This document shows positions 10,085 to 19,700 of a stretch of DNA of 64,000 nucleotides, piece by piece (within the stretch, counting starts at the first letter, position 1; the number at the start of each line of letters is the position of its first letter). The position numbers were made by a program, and so were the translations under genes. The notes under the pieces are model-generated. The model was not told the DNA's origin. It saw only the letters and a list, made by a program, of their open reading frames with translations, and searched no databases. The stretch spans positions 372,001 to 436,000 of the forward strand of contig NZ_JAQZAT010000001.1 of NCBI RefSeq assembly GCF_028736925.1, written 5' to 3'. The stretch comes from Flavivirga sp. 57AJ16. Lineage in GTDB: Bacteria > Bacteroidota > Bacteroidia > Flavobacteriales > Flavobacteriaceae.

Positions 10085-11056
10085 ATGGCGAATACTAAAA
10101 CCAACTTATTAACCATTCTTGGGGTATCTATTAAACCCGGAGAAAGTAAGGAAGCTAGTTTTGATGTTGCTAATTTACATACCTCTACTCCTGTAAATGT
10201 GCCGGTAATTATTGAGCGCTCTAAAAAACCAGGCCCCATAGTATTATTTACCGCTGGCATACATGGCGATGAGGTTAATGGGGTCGAGATTGTTAGGCAA
10301 CTCATTGCAAAAGGTATTAACAAACCAAAATGTGGCACTACTATTTGTATTCCAGTGATCAATGTTTTTGGTTTTATAAATTTAAAACGTGAATTTCCTG
10401 ATGGACGTGATTTAAATCGTGTATTCCCAGGAAGTTCAAATGGTTCTTTGGCAAGTAGGGTCGCGCATAAACTTATACATGAAATTGTACCATATGTAGA
10501 TTATATTATGGATTTTCACACGGGTGGTTCCGGCAGGTTTAATGCGCCACAAATTCGTATCATTGAAGGGGAAAAGCAACTTAACAAACTAGCTACCGTC
10601 TTTGGAGCTCCTTTTGTATTATACTCTAAGCATCTAACCAAATCTTTTAGGCACACTTGTTCTAAATTAGGAAAGCCCTTGCTTCTTTTTGAAGGAGGAA
10701 AGTCCTTTCATATAGACGATGTAATAACTAATTCTGGGGTGAATGGCGCTAAACGCATTCTAAATCATTTAGGTATGTTAAACTCTAAATTTAAAGTCTC
10801 AACCCCTAAAAAAGATTGTATTCTTATATATGGAAGCAAATGGAAACGTGCTAAATATTCGGGCATGTTTCAAACATCTGCAAAAATAAGCTCCAAAGTA
10901 CAGAAAGGCGATATTTTAGGTAACATTACAGACCCTTATGGCAAGTTTAATTATTTTGTGAAAGCGGACCATTCTGGATACATAATAAATGTAAACGAAG
11001 CGCCTATTGTTTATCAAGGCGATGCCCTTTTCCACATTTCAACAGCGTTTAAATAA
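10085..11056 (+). CDS. Succinylglutamate desuccinylase/aspartoacylase-family zinc hydrolase
   Basis: A 323-residue M14-fold metallohydrolase. The zinc site is visible: GIHGDEVNG supplies His and Glu (about 59-67), and DFHTGGSG supplies the third ligand His (about 140-147). Upstream of it, DGRDLNRVFPG (about 103-113) matches the substrate carboxylate-binding loop. A C-terminal beta domain follows the catalytic part. There is no signal peptide, so it is cytoplasmic. It follows rimK by 9 bp. The family removes acyl groups from amino acids or C-terminal residues from peptides. Pairing with a glutamate ligase makes removal of added glutamates a reasonable guess, but the sequence does not prove a substrate. 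Confidence 0.87.
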   Translation: MANTKTNLLTILGVSIKPGESKEASFDVANLHTSTPVNVPVIIERSKKPGPIVLFTAGIHGDEVNGVEIVRQLIAKGINKPKCGTTICIPVINVFGFINLKREFPDGRDLNRVFPGSSNGSLASRVAHKLIHEIVPYVDYIMDFHTGGSGRFNAPQIRIIEGEKQLNKLATVFGAPFVLYSKHLTKSFRHTCSKLGKPLLLFEGGKSFHIDDVITNSGVNGAKRILNHLGMLNSKFKVSTPKKDCILIYGSKWKRAKYSGMFQTSAKISSKVQKGDILGNITDPYGKFNYFVKADHSGYIINVNEAPIVYQGDALFHISTAFK

Positions 11057-11082
11057 ACCTATTAAACCTCTAAACCCATATA

Positions 11083-11222
11083 TAGTCAAACCAAGATAAA
11101 ATGTTATTCGAAGATATTTTTTTAAATTAGAAACAATATAGCCTTATCAGTTGTTTTTCAGCTTTAGACCTGACAGGTCTGGGCTGTGTAAATAAAAATG
11201 GCTTTTTATAATGATTTAGCTA
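11083..11222. repeat. Family C MITE with TA target duplication, copy 1
   Basis: Left end TAGTCAAACCAAGATAAAA and right end, read inward on the other strand, TAGCTAAATCATTATAAAA agree at most positions. The 140-bp unit is flanked by TA on both sides (11081-11082, 11223-11224). An internal perfect hairpin AGACCTGACAGGTCT lies at 11166-11180. Ends and TA duplication match the element that splits a GNAT gene at 62279-62436. TA duplication is the habit of the IS630/Tc1-mariner group; this is an inference, as no such transposase is in the window. It sits between the desuccinylase-like gene and the cyclo-ligase and ends 36 bp before the latter's ATG. Confidence 0.75.
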
Positions 11223-11258
11223 TAATTTGTTTCTTTTTGAAATTCAAACCGTCTCATT

Positions 11259-11822
11259 ATGATTAAAAAGGAATTGCGGCATAAATATAAAGTTCTTAGA
11301 AAACAGTTATCCCCAGAGCAAATGGATACGCTAAGCTTAAGTATAGCTAACCATGTTTTAAAACTGCCTATTTGGGAACATACTTTTTATCATTTGTTTC
11401 TGTCGATTGAAGAACAAAGGGAAGTCAATACTGATTATATTCTTAATATCTTATCAGGAAAGGATAAGAATATTGTTATTTCTAAAAGTGATTTTAAAAC
11501 GGGACTAATGACCCATTTTCTTTTAACCGATAACATAAAGATTAAAAAAAACAGTTATAACATTCCGGAGCCTGTTGATGGTATTGCCATTTCAAATGAT
11601 AAAATCGATGTGGCTTTTATACCCCTTTTAGGGTTTGATAAAGCTGGGAACAGGGTTGGCTATGGTAAAGGATTTTATGACCGTTTTTTGGCTGGTTGCA
11701 AGCCAGAAACCATTAAAATTGGTTTGTCTTTTTTTAAGGCTGAAGATAAGATTACAGATGTTTATGAAAGCGATATAAAGTTGGATTATTGTGTGACACC
11801 TGAGACTATCTACACATTCTGA
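11259..11822 (+). CDS. 5-formyltetrahydrofolate cyclo-ligase
   Basis: A 187-residue cytoplasmic enzyme that converts 5-formyl-THF to 5,10-methenyl-THF with ATP, returning the storage form to the active folate pool. The N-terminus MIKKELRHKYKVLRKQLS gives the usual helical start, and the diagnostic C-terminal motif GFDKAGNRVGYGKGFYDRFL (about 126-145) carries the nucleotide and folate binding residues. Length is normal. The upstream 140-bp MITE-like element may have displaced or supplied the promoter. The gene is convergent with lspA. Confidence 0.95.
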   Translation: MIKKELRHKYKVLRKQLSPEQMDTLSLSIANHVLKLPIWEHTFYHLFLSIEEQREVNTDYILNILSGKDKNIVISKSDFKTGLMTHFLLTDNIKIKKNSYNIPEPVDGIAISNDKIDVAFIPLLGFDKAGNRVGYGKGFYDRFLAGCKPETIKIGLSFFKAEDKITDVYESDIKLDYCVTPETIYTF

Positions 11823-11945
11823 TTAACGTAAGCTTCGATCTAAAACTGGCATATTTTAACGATAAATACACTTATATTGCTGCTTATTTCAACTGTGCTC
11901 AACCTGATGTTTAAATATAACTTATTGATTTTTAAATTGAGCTAA

Positions 11946-12584
11946 TTAATTATCCCCGTCGTGCTTTGTCTTTGGAAATGCTTTCTTATTAAAAACAATA
12001 AGCATGACGAAACCTACACTTATTGCAACATCGGCAACATTAAAAACAGGTTCGAAAAATGTGAAGAATTCACCGCCATAAAATGGTATCCAATCTGGCA
12101 AATAATCATTGTACAAAGGCAAATGTAACATATCTACGACCTTACCATGAAGCAAACCATCGTAACCTCCCGCTTCTGGTAAAAATGTGGCAACTTGATT
12201 GCGGCTACTGTCAAACAAAACACCATAGAAAACCGAATCTATTATATTACCTAAAGCACCGGCAAATATTAAAGCTATAGCTAATATCAATACTTTAGAA
12301 CTTTTATTTTTTGTAGCATTATACAACCAATAACCAATACCAAAAATAGCGAAAACCCTAAATAGTGTTAATATCACTTTGGCTGTTCTCTCTGATATAT
12401 ATGATGAGAAATCGCTAATTTTTGTGCCCCAGGCCATACCATTATTTTCGATAAAAAATATCTTAAACCAATCAAACACCTCAATACTATCCTGAAGTTT
12501 AAAATGGGTTTTTATATATATTTTACTTATTTGGTCGATAAGCAATACTAGAATGATAAGGATGATCGATTTTTTCAGGGACAT
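11946..12584 (-). CDS. lspA: Lipoprotein signal peptidase (signal peptidase II)
   Basis: An inner-membrane aspartyl protease that cleaves prolipoproteins after lipidation. It has 212 residues with four transmembrane segments, longer than the enterobacterial enzyme because of loop insertions between helices, as usual in Bacteroidota. The two catalytic Asp motifs are present: GALGNIIDSVFYG (about 110-122) and FNVADVAIS (about 180-188). At least four lipoproteins in this window would be its substrates. It is last in the run ileS - dksA-like - lspA. A terminator-like hairpin ends just before its start codon, so its expression probably relies on read-through or attenuation. Confidence 0.95.
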   Translation of the reverse strand: MSLKKSIILIILVLLIDQISKIYIKTHFKLQDSIEVFDWFKIFFIENNGMAWGTKISDFSSYISERTAKVILTLFRVFAIFGIGYWLYNATKNKSSKVLILAIALIFAGALGNIIDSVFYGVLFDSSRNQVATFLPEAGGYDGLLHGKVVDMLHLPLYNDYLPDWIPFYGGEFFTFFEPVFNVADVAISVGFVMLIVFNKKAFPKTKHDGDN

Positions 12585-12590
12585 AATTAA

Positions 12591-12622
12591 AAAAAGAACG
12601 TCTCGATTTAAATCGAGACGTT
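12591..12622 (-). terminator. Terminator-like hairpin directly before the lspA start
   Basis: Read on the minus strand, the stem AACGTCTCGATTT / AAATCGAGACGTT is followed by C and seven T, and lspA's ATG begins only about 6 bases later. This is a textbook intrinsic terminator for the dksA-like gene, but it leaves no room for a promoter between it and lspA. Seen directly; the attenuation role is inferred. Confidence 0.8.
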
Positions 12623-12634
12623 GTGAATATATAT

Positions 12635-13015
12635 TTATTGCATGTTTTTAGCTTCAATACTTAAAGTAGCATGAGGCACTAATTTTAAGCGTTCTTTATT
12701 GATTAGTTTTTTTGTTACACGACAAATGCCATATGTTTTATTTTCAATTCTAATCAATGCATTTTTAAGATCGCGAATAAACTTTTCTTGTCTAATGGCC
12801 AATTGAGAATTGGATTCCTTGCTCATAACTGCACTTCCTTCATCAAACGCTTTAAAAGTAGGCGATGTATCTTCAGTCCCATTATTATGGTCATTCATAT
12901 ACGCACTTTTTATAAGCTCTAAATCATGTTTTGCTTTCTCTATTTTTTCTGTAATTAACTCTTTAAACTCGGCTAAATCCTTATCAGAATATCTTACACT
13001 TGCATCTGTACTCAT
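12635..13015 (-). CDS. DksA/TraR-family regulator with degenerate zinc finger
   Basis: A 126-residue protein with an N-terminal coiled coil (about 15-90, rich in Lys/Glu) and the C-terminal DksA/TraR region starting TYGICRVTKKLI. Classical DksA binds zinc with four cysteines; here only one Cys (residue 98) remains, and positions of the others are Lys, Leu and Ala. The tail ending HATLSIEAKNMQ is one I associate with flavobacterial homologues. The family acts on RNA polymerase through its secondary channel, with ppGpp in proteobacteria. The gene begins 4 bp downstream of the ileS stop, so it is in one transcript with ileS. Confidence 0.85.
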   Translation of the reverse strand: MSTDASVRYSDKDLAEFKELITEKIEKAKHDLELIKSAYMNDHNNGTEDTSPTFKAFDEGSAVMSKESNSQLAIRQEKFIRDLKNALIRIENKTYGICRVTKKLINKERLKLVPHATLSIEAKNMQ

Positions 13016-13019
13016 AACT

Positions 13020-16000
13020 TTAATGTTTTTGTATAAACAATTTGGTACTTACATCATCAAAAACAATTTCTATACCATTATCTAATTTGTCAATAATTTC
13101 AAGTTCATTGGTTAACGTTTCCGATTTAATATAGGTCATATTTGCATTAACAGCATTTATAACATGGTCATCTTTTTGAAGCCTTACATCAATTCTATCT
13201 GTGACTTCAAACCCTGAATCTTTACGCAGATTTTGTATCCGATTAATTAGTTCTCTCGCGATACCTTCCTTTCGTAAATCATCAGATATTGTAACATCTA
13301 AAGCCACTGTTAACGATCCTTCGTTTGCAACCAACCAACCTTCAATATCTTGAGATGTAATCTCTACATCTTCAAGCCCTAAAGTAATATTTTTTCCATT
13401 AATTTCAACATCTAAAATACCATTTTGTTCAATTTTTTTAATATCGTCAGAATTAAGGGCTTTAATCGTGTTGGCAATTAGTTTCATTTCTTTACCAAAA
13501 CGTGGTCCAAGCGCTTTAAAATTGGGCTTTATCTGCTTTACCAGGATCTCTGAAGCCTCTTCTAAGAGCTCAACACTTTTAACATTTACTTCATGTTTTA
13601 TTAACTCCGACACAGCCAATATCTCTTCTTTTTGTTGATCACTATCTACAGGGATCATTATTTTTTGGAGTGGTTGGCGCACTTTTATTTTTTCCTTTGC
13701 TCTTAACGATAAAACCAATGATGATATTGTTTGAGCGCTTTCCATTTTTCGTTCTAAACTTTTATCGACAAAAGCTTCATTGTAAATGGGAAAGTTTGCT
13801 AAATGGACACTTTCAAATGGTTCTTTTTGGGTAGCCGAATTTAAATCCAAATACAGTCTGTCCATAAAAAATGGTGCTATGGGTGCTCCTAACTTAGCAA
13901 TAGCAACCATACAGGTATAAAGTGTTTGGTATGCCGATATTTTATCTTGTTGGTAATCCCCTTTCCAAAAACGTCTTCTGCTTAAACGAACAAACCAGTT
14001 ACTTAAATAGTCTTGCGTGAAATCCGAAATAGCACGTGCTGCTTTTGTAGGCTCATAATCTGCATAAAATGCATCTACTTTCTTTATTAATGTATGCAAT
14101 TCAGACAAAATCCAACGGTCTATTTCAGGGCGATCTTTTAAAGCTATATCTGCTTCAGAATAATTAAAGTTATCTAAATTAGTATACAGGGTAAAGAACG
14201 AATACGTATTATAAAGGGTCCCAAAAAACTTGCGTTTTACTTCTTCAATACCTTCTAAATCGAATTTTAAATTGTCCCAAGGATTTGCATTGCTAATCAT
14301 ATACCAACGTGTCGCATCTGCTCCATAATTCCCTAAGGTTTCAAACGGATCGACAGCATTTCCTAAACGCTTCGACATTTTCTGTCCGTTTTTGTCTAAT
14401 ACCAATCCATTAGACACCACACTTTTGTAAGCCACAGAATCGAAAACCATCGTTCCAATAGCGTGCAATGTATAGAACCAGCCTCTTGTTTGATCAACGC
14501 CTTCTGCTATAAAATCTGCTGGAAAAGTTGTCCCCTTATCAATTAAATCTGCATTTTCAAACGGGTAGTGCCACTGTGCATAAGGCATAGAGCCAGAATC
14601 GAACCACACATCTATCAAGTCGCTTTCTCTAAACATTTTTTGACCTGATGGTGATACCAATACGATAGCATCCACAATGTTTTTATGTAAATCTATTTTA
14701 GCGTAGTTTTCTTCGGAATTGTTTCCCACTTCAAAATCCTCAAAGATATCCTTTGCTAAAACACCTGCAGAAACAGCTTTATCCATTTCTGATTTTAATT
14801 CTTCAACAGACCCAATACAAATTTCTTCTTTACCATCTTCGGTTCTCCAAATTGGCAATGGAATGCCCCAATAACGTGAACGGGATAAATTCCAATCGTT
14901 AGCATTGGCTAACCAGTTACCAAATCGTCCTTCGCCCGTACTTTTTGGTTTCCAATTAATAGTGTTGTTAAGTTCGTGCATACGATCTTTAACATCGGTT
15001 ACTTTAATAAACCAGGAATCTAAAGGATAATATAAAATGGGTTTATCGGTTCTCCAACAGTTTGGATAGCTGTGCTTATATTTTTCGACCTTAAAGGCTT
15101 TATTTTCTTCTTTTAATTTGATAGCAATCTCAACATCAACAGAACGCTCTGGTGCTTCCCCTTCATTGTAATACTCATTCTTTACGTACTTGCCTGCGTA
15201 TTCTCCCATTTCTGGTCTAAAACGTCCTTGTAAATCTACAAGTGGCACCAAATTACCATTTTCATCTTTTACCAACATAGGTGGTACTTCCGGTTTTGCC
15301 TGTTTTGCAACTAAGGCATCATCTGCCCCAAAAGTAGGTGCCGTATGTACAATTCCCGTACCATCTTCCGTCGTTACGAAATCACCGGAAATGACCCTAA
15401 AAGCATTTTCTGGATGGTCGTTTGGCAAAGCATAGGGTAATAATTGCTCGTACTTTATGCCTACTAAATCATCCCCTTTACATTCTGCAATGACTTGAAA
15501 AGGTATTTTTTTATCTCCCGATTTATAACTTAATAATTCTGATCTATCTTCTACTTGATTGAATTTTCCAGAGAATTGATAATCGACCAGTTTCTTAGCT
15601 AAAACCACTTTAATTGGCTCGAATGTATATTGATTATAGGTTTCAACTAAAACGTAATCAATTTTTGGTCCAACGGTTAAGGCAGTATTACTCGGTAATG
15701 TCCAAGGTGTGGTTGTCCAAGCTAGGAAAAAGGCCTCCCCCGACCCCTCCAAAGGAGGAGAGAGCTCAAACGCATTTGCTATTGAGTTTTCAATTCCCCC
15801 TTTGGGGGTTAGGGGGCTTTTAAACTGAGCAACCACCGTTGTATCGGTAACATCTTGATAGGTTCCCGGTTGATTTAACTCATGAGAACTCAAACCTGTT
15901 CCTGCTTTTGGTGAATATGGCTGTATGGTATACCCTTTATAAAGCAACGCTTTATTATAAATTTCCTTTAATAACCACCAAACACTCTCCATATACTTAG

Positions 16001-16463
16001 GCTCGTAGGTAATATACGGATCGTCCATATCTACCCAGTAGCCCATTTTTTGAGTGAGATCGTTCCAAACATCGGTATAACGCATCACAGCTTTACGACA
16101 AGCTGCATTATAATCTTCTACCGAAATCGTTTTACCTATATCTTCCTTAGTGATACCTAATTCTTTTTCAACTCCCAATTCAATAGGCAACCCGTGAGTA
16201 TCCCACCCCGCTTTACGCTTTACTTGGTAACCTTTCATGGTTTTGTAACGTGGGAAAATATCTTTTATAGCGCGTGCTAAAACGTGATGTACTCCAGGAA
16301 GTCCATTTGCCGATGGTGGCCCTTCATAAAACACATACGATTCTTTACCCTCTCGGGTAGAAACACTTTTTTCAAAGATGTTATTTTCTTGCCAATATTG
16401 TAGTATCTCATTTGCCACATTTGGCAAGTCAAGTCCTTTATATTCAGGAAATTTAGTGCTCAT
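13020..16463 (-). CDS. ileS: Isoleucyl-tRNA synthetase (long, eukaryote-like type)
   Basis: A class I synthetase of 1147 residues, charging tRNA-Ile. The HIGH-equivalent motif is NGLPGVHHVLAR (about 53-64), the KMSKR loop is GQKMSKRLGNAVDPF, the CP1 editing domain contains LAWTTTPWTLPSNTALTVGP, and a long C-terminal anticodon-binding region follows. The length and motif form are those of the second IleS type. Residues of about 215-244 are an in-frame insert starting KSPLTPKGG and ending LEGSGEAF, encoded by a palindromic repeat at 15732-15821, just before the editing-site motif. It leads an operon with the dksA-like gene and perhaps lspA. The start gives the expected MSTKFPEYKGLDLP. Confidence 0.97.
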   Translation of the reverse strand: MSTKFPEYKGLDLPNVANEILQYWQENNIFEKSVSTREGKESYVFYEGPPSANGLPGVHHVLARAIKDIFPRYKTMKGYQVKRKAGWDTHGLPIELGVEKELGITKEDIGKTISVEDYNAACRKAVMRYTDVWNDLTQKMGYWVDMDDPYITYEPKYMESVWWLLKEIYNKALLYKGYTIQPYSPKAGTGLSSHELNQPGTYQDVTDTTVVAQFKSPLTPKGGIENSIANAFELSPPLEGSGEAFFLAWTTTPWTLPSNTALTVGPKIDYVLVETYNQYTFEPIKVVLAKKLVDYQFSGKFNQVEDRSELLSYKSGDKKIPFQVIAECKGDDLVGIKYEQLLPYALPNDHPENAFRVISGDFVTTEDGTGIVHTAPTFGADDALVAKQAKPEVPPMLVKDENGNLVPLVDLQGRFRPEMGEYAGKYVKNEYYNEGEAPERSVDVEIAIKLKEENKAFKVEKYKHSYPNCWRTDKPILYYPLDSWFIKVTDVKDRMHELNNTINWKPKSTGEGRFGNWLANANDWNLSRSRYWGIPLPIWRTEDGKEEICIGSVEELKSEMDKAVSAGVLAKDIFEDFEVGNNSEENYAKIDLHKNIVDAIVLVSPSGQKMFRESDLIDVWFDSGSMPYAQWHYPFENADLIDKGTTFPADFIAEGVDQTRGWFYTLHAIGTMVFDSVAYKSVVSNGLVLDKNGQKMSKRLGNAVDPFETLGNYGADATRWYMISNANPWDNLKFDLEGIEEVKRKFFGTLYNTYSFFTLYTNLDNFNYSEADIALKDRPEIDRWILSELHTLIKKVDAFYADYEPTKAARAISDFTQDYLSNWFVRLSRRRFWKGDYQQDKISAYQTLYTCMVAIAKLGAPIAPFFMDRLYLDLNSATQKEPFESVHLANFPIYNEAFVDKSLERKMESAQTISSLVLSLRAKEKIKVRQPLQKIMIPVDSDQQKEEILAVSELIKHEVNVKSVELLEEASEILVKQIKPNFKALGPRFGKEMKLIANTIKALNSDDIKKIEQNGILDVEINGKNITLGLEDVEITSQDIEGWLVANEGSLTVALDVTISDDLRKEGIARELINRIQNLRKDSGFEVTDRIDVRLQKDDHVINAVNANMTYIKSETLTNELEIIDKLDNGIEIVFDDVSTKLFIQKH
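15732..15821. repeat. Palindromic repeat inserted in frame within ileS
   Basis: Two GC-rich arms face each other: GGCCTCCCCCGACCCCTCC followed by AAAGGAGG, and CCCCCTTTGGGGG followed by TTAGGGGGCTTTT. About 35 bases of ordinary composition separate them. The unit is about 90 bp, a multiple of three, and is translated as about 30 residues of IleS. The C-runs are out of character with the surrounding AT-rich gene. It resembles the mobile palindromic repeats that are usually intergenic in Bacteroidota and, by analogy, the protein-coding palindromic elements of Rickettsia. Confidence 0.8.
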
Positions 16464-16701
16464 TTACTCTTTATTCTAATAAGGATGCGAATTTAAGGAA
16501 TTTTGATAAAAAAGAAGTTAGTTTATTGTAAAAAGAAGGACATGATTTTTAAATCATGGGGTTACACAAAAAACACTGTTACGGGTTTGAACCGTCTTTT
16601 TTCCTTATCAAAATCCTCTTAGGTTAATTCATAAAAAAGAATCTCTTGTAAAATAGACTTTTCAGACCTTTAGTCTTTGTTATATTTTTCAAGAAAACAG
16701 A

Positions 16702-19700
16702 TTAGTTAAAAACAATCTTTTTGGTGAGCACCTCATTCTTTTCTGTTCTTAAACATACTATATAGGCTCCCGTCGCCATATTATCAAACTTAAAACCATT
16801 CTCTAAACTTTCTGTCGGTACATTTTCGGCTTCTAAAACAGTTTGCCCCCTCATATTAATCAAGGCCAACTTTTTAACTTGACTGCTTAACTTTTTGGCA
16901 AACAGGGTATTTGTCCTGTTCTGATAATAAATATAATTCTCCGTAAACGTGGCTTCTTCAGCACTCAAAGTTTTGGATTCATTTTGGAAAACGATTTCGA
17001 ATCTTTTATTAAACTTACCTTGTTCTGAACTAAAACCATACACTTCCTCTGTTGTTAATTCAAAATAGTTCCCTGTTAAATTGTCCCTTAAATAAATCGC
17101 TTGATCTTCATCTAGACTTTCTGCTTCCGTCATTCTAATTTCAAATGCATTATCTCCAGAAGATTTAAAATTCAACGGTATGACCTTATCAACAGTAATG
17201 GGACCATATGCCTGCATATTCATATTCTTGCCCTCTAAGTTTAAATTAAAGTCGTTGTTAGTAGATTCGTCACATTCTGCATCGTATCCGTAATCAAACC
17301 CATCTGTAGTGGTTTCACTAAAGCCCAAAAGTAGCTCTCTTCTCGTTTTTGGCCCTGATGTTGAATTGAACTCTATGCGGATTTTCTGCATACCGCTTTG
17401 CGCTTCGCTTTCTTTGGAGATCTTACCTTTTTTGGATTTTGTATTACTCGATTTAAAAAATGTCGATCCGTTGTCATAGGTCCCATCTGCTTCCGACTCT
17501 TTTATGAATATCCGCTGGTCATTGTTAAACTCTACCTGGCCATCTGCAACAATTTCTGTAATAAACCCTTGACCAACTGGAAGGTATCTTGAAGGGGTTA
17601 TGGTCCCATCTTGAGAACCGTTATGGGCGCCATAGAAGCCTACAAATTGATAGGCCCTTACCGACCCCAATTTATTTACTTGTGCATAGCCTCCTTTATA
17701 CTGGTCAAGATAGTGGGAATCTCCCGCCCATTGTTGCCATAATTGTAAGGTCCCATCTATGACCCCGGCATTGTCGTCAATAAATTTATGGATATCTAAA
17801 GCCGATGGATATGGATTTCCTAACAGGTATTCTGTTTTTGACACGGATGTGACCGATCCCGGTCCGCCTACATCGGTGACATTTACCAATATGGTCCCGT
17901 TATTTGGTTTACCCTCAAAAATATATTGCTGCTCTATTCCCGCATTCCCTGTTCCTTTATGTATGTACCCTACTCCAGATTCCAGCGGTGTATTGGGCGA
18001 AAGAAATGCCCAGTCCCAATACGTCATAGCATTTTTGTAAGTGTAAATCCAATAGGTACTGATCTTTCCAACTTCGTCATAGGCAGAAGTAAAAGAAAAA
18101 TTAATTCCTGCCTCGTCCTTGATCATGTTCAAGCTATACGGTGTATTATTCGTATTGTTTGTAGATGCATTGTTATCTGTCAAACTTGTAACGCCCATAG
18201 CCCCGACTGGCGATCCCCAATAGTTATACCTGTACACATTCGAAGTGCCCTCCTGGCGTCTTAAAAGCTTACCGGTTGCAGAGGTAACCAGATCGCTATT
18301 TACGGTCTGTATTAGCTGGCAATCGTCTTCTAAGTCAAGCGTTCCATTCAACTCCAAATACCAGGTGTTTTCGACAAGGTTTTCACTGTGAACCCTAAAA
18401 GTATACCCAGTGTCAATTATGAGCCCTGCTGTTTCTACGGAGTGGCAAGCTGAAACATCACTTGCTATTTTTACAATACTCCAATCTTTATTGGTTGCTA
18501 TATTTTCAATATCCCAAACATCGCCGTGCTGCCATGTAGATTGTGCTGTCCAATCGCCATTATTTGAAGAAACATAAGGCATGGGGGCTGTTTGATCTTG
18601 AACGGTATCAATATAATTTAAATACAGTTTCTTATCATAACTTGAATAATCTGAAGTCGTCCCTGTTATAATATTTGTCATGGGATAATAGGCTATCAAA
18701 TTAGTCCAAGGTACGGTAGCACCCGTAGCCGTGTCTTCAATATTCTTTCCTACGATGGCACCTATCGTATTTCCGGAATTGTTTTCAATTTCCTGATACA
18801 CCATCTTTTTTAGTTGCTCCTGTGTCAATACCACATCAAATACCCTTACCTCATCAATATCACCTTTAAAATACTCTTTATCCGATACATTATTTGAAAA
18901 CCTACCTACCTCAAAATTCCCGTTAGAGTTTTCAGTGTTCTCAATAGCCGCTCCTGTACTTGCAACCGTTGCCGAAGCTAATAATTCGCCATCAACAAAA
19001 AGCTGCATTAACCCTGTTGTACTTGTATAAGTGCCTGTTATATGGTGCCATTCATCAAAATTAATAGTACTACAACTTATAGTTTCCTGAGAGTTTCCTG
19101 ATGTTTTAATAGTAAATGTAGGGGTATTTCCATTTTGTAACCATACTTTACACCCTGTGTCTTCTCCCACAACAGTCATATTTGTAGAATTACCTGAATC
19201 TGACTTTACCCAAGCCATAATGGTAACATCATTTAAACCATCTATAAAAGAAGCCCGTGACAAATAATCATCTACACCATCAAAATCTATGGAGGCTATT
19301 GGTGGTGGATTACCGTCAAATAAATCTCTATAATCCAAATCTCCTCCTGAAAACAAGTCTCCATCTGCATCCGGCAAAATTGACAAATCGGTAGGATCCT
19401 CAATATCTTCATTAACATCTAAAAAAGCATCCATAACACCATTTGTTTCAAATGCATTATTCAAACCATCTCCATCTACATCGGCAGCGGTAAAAGTGTC
19501 TGCCATACCATTTTCCTGTATATCTGCATAGCCATCATTATCAGAATCTCCATCTAAATAATCTTTTAGGCCATCTCCATCGGTGTCTTCTAATTGATTT
19601 AAGTCTTTTCCTCCCATGGCAGATTCGTATACATCGTCTAATCCGTTACCATTTACATCTGTAATACTTCCTCCCATTGCATTACTAGGCGGAATATATC

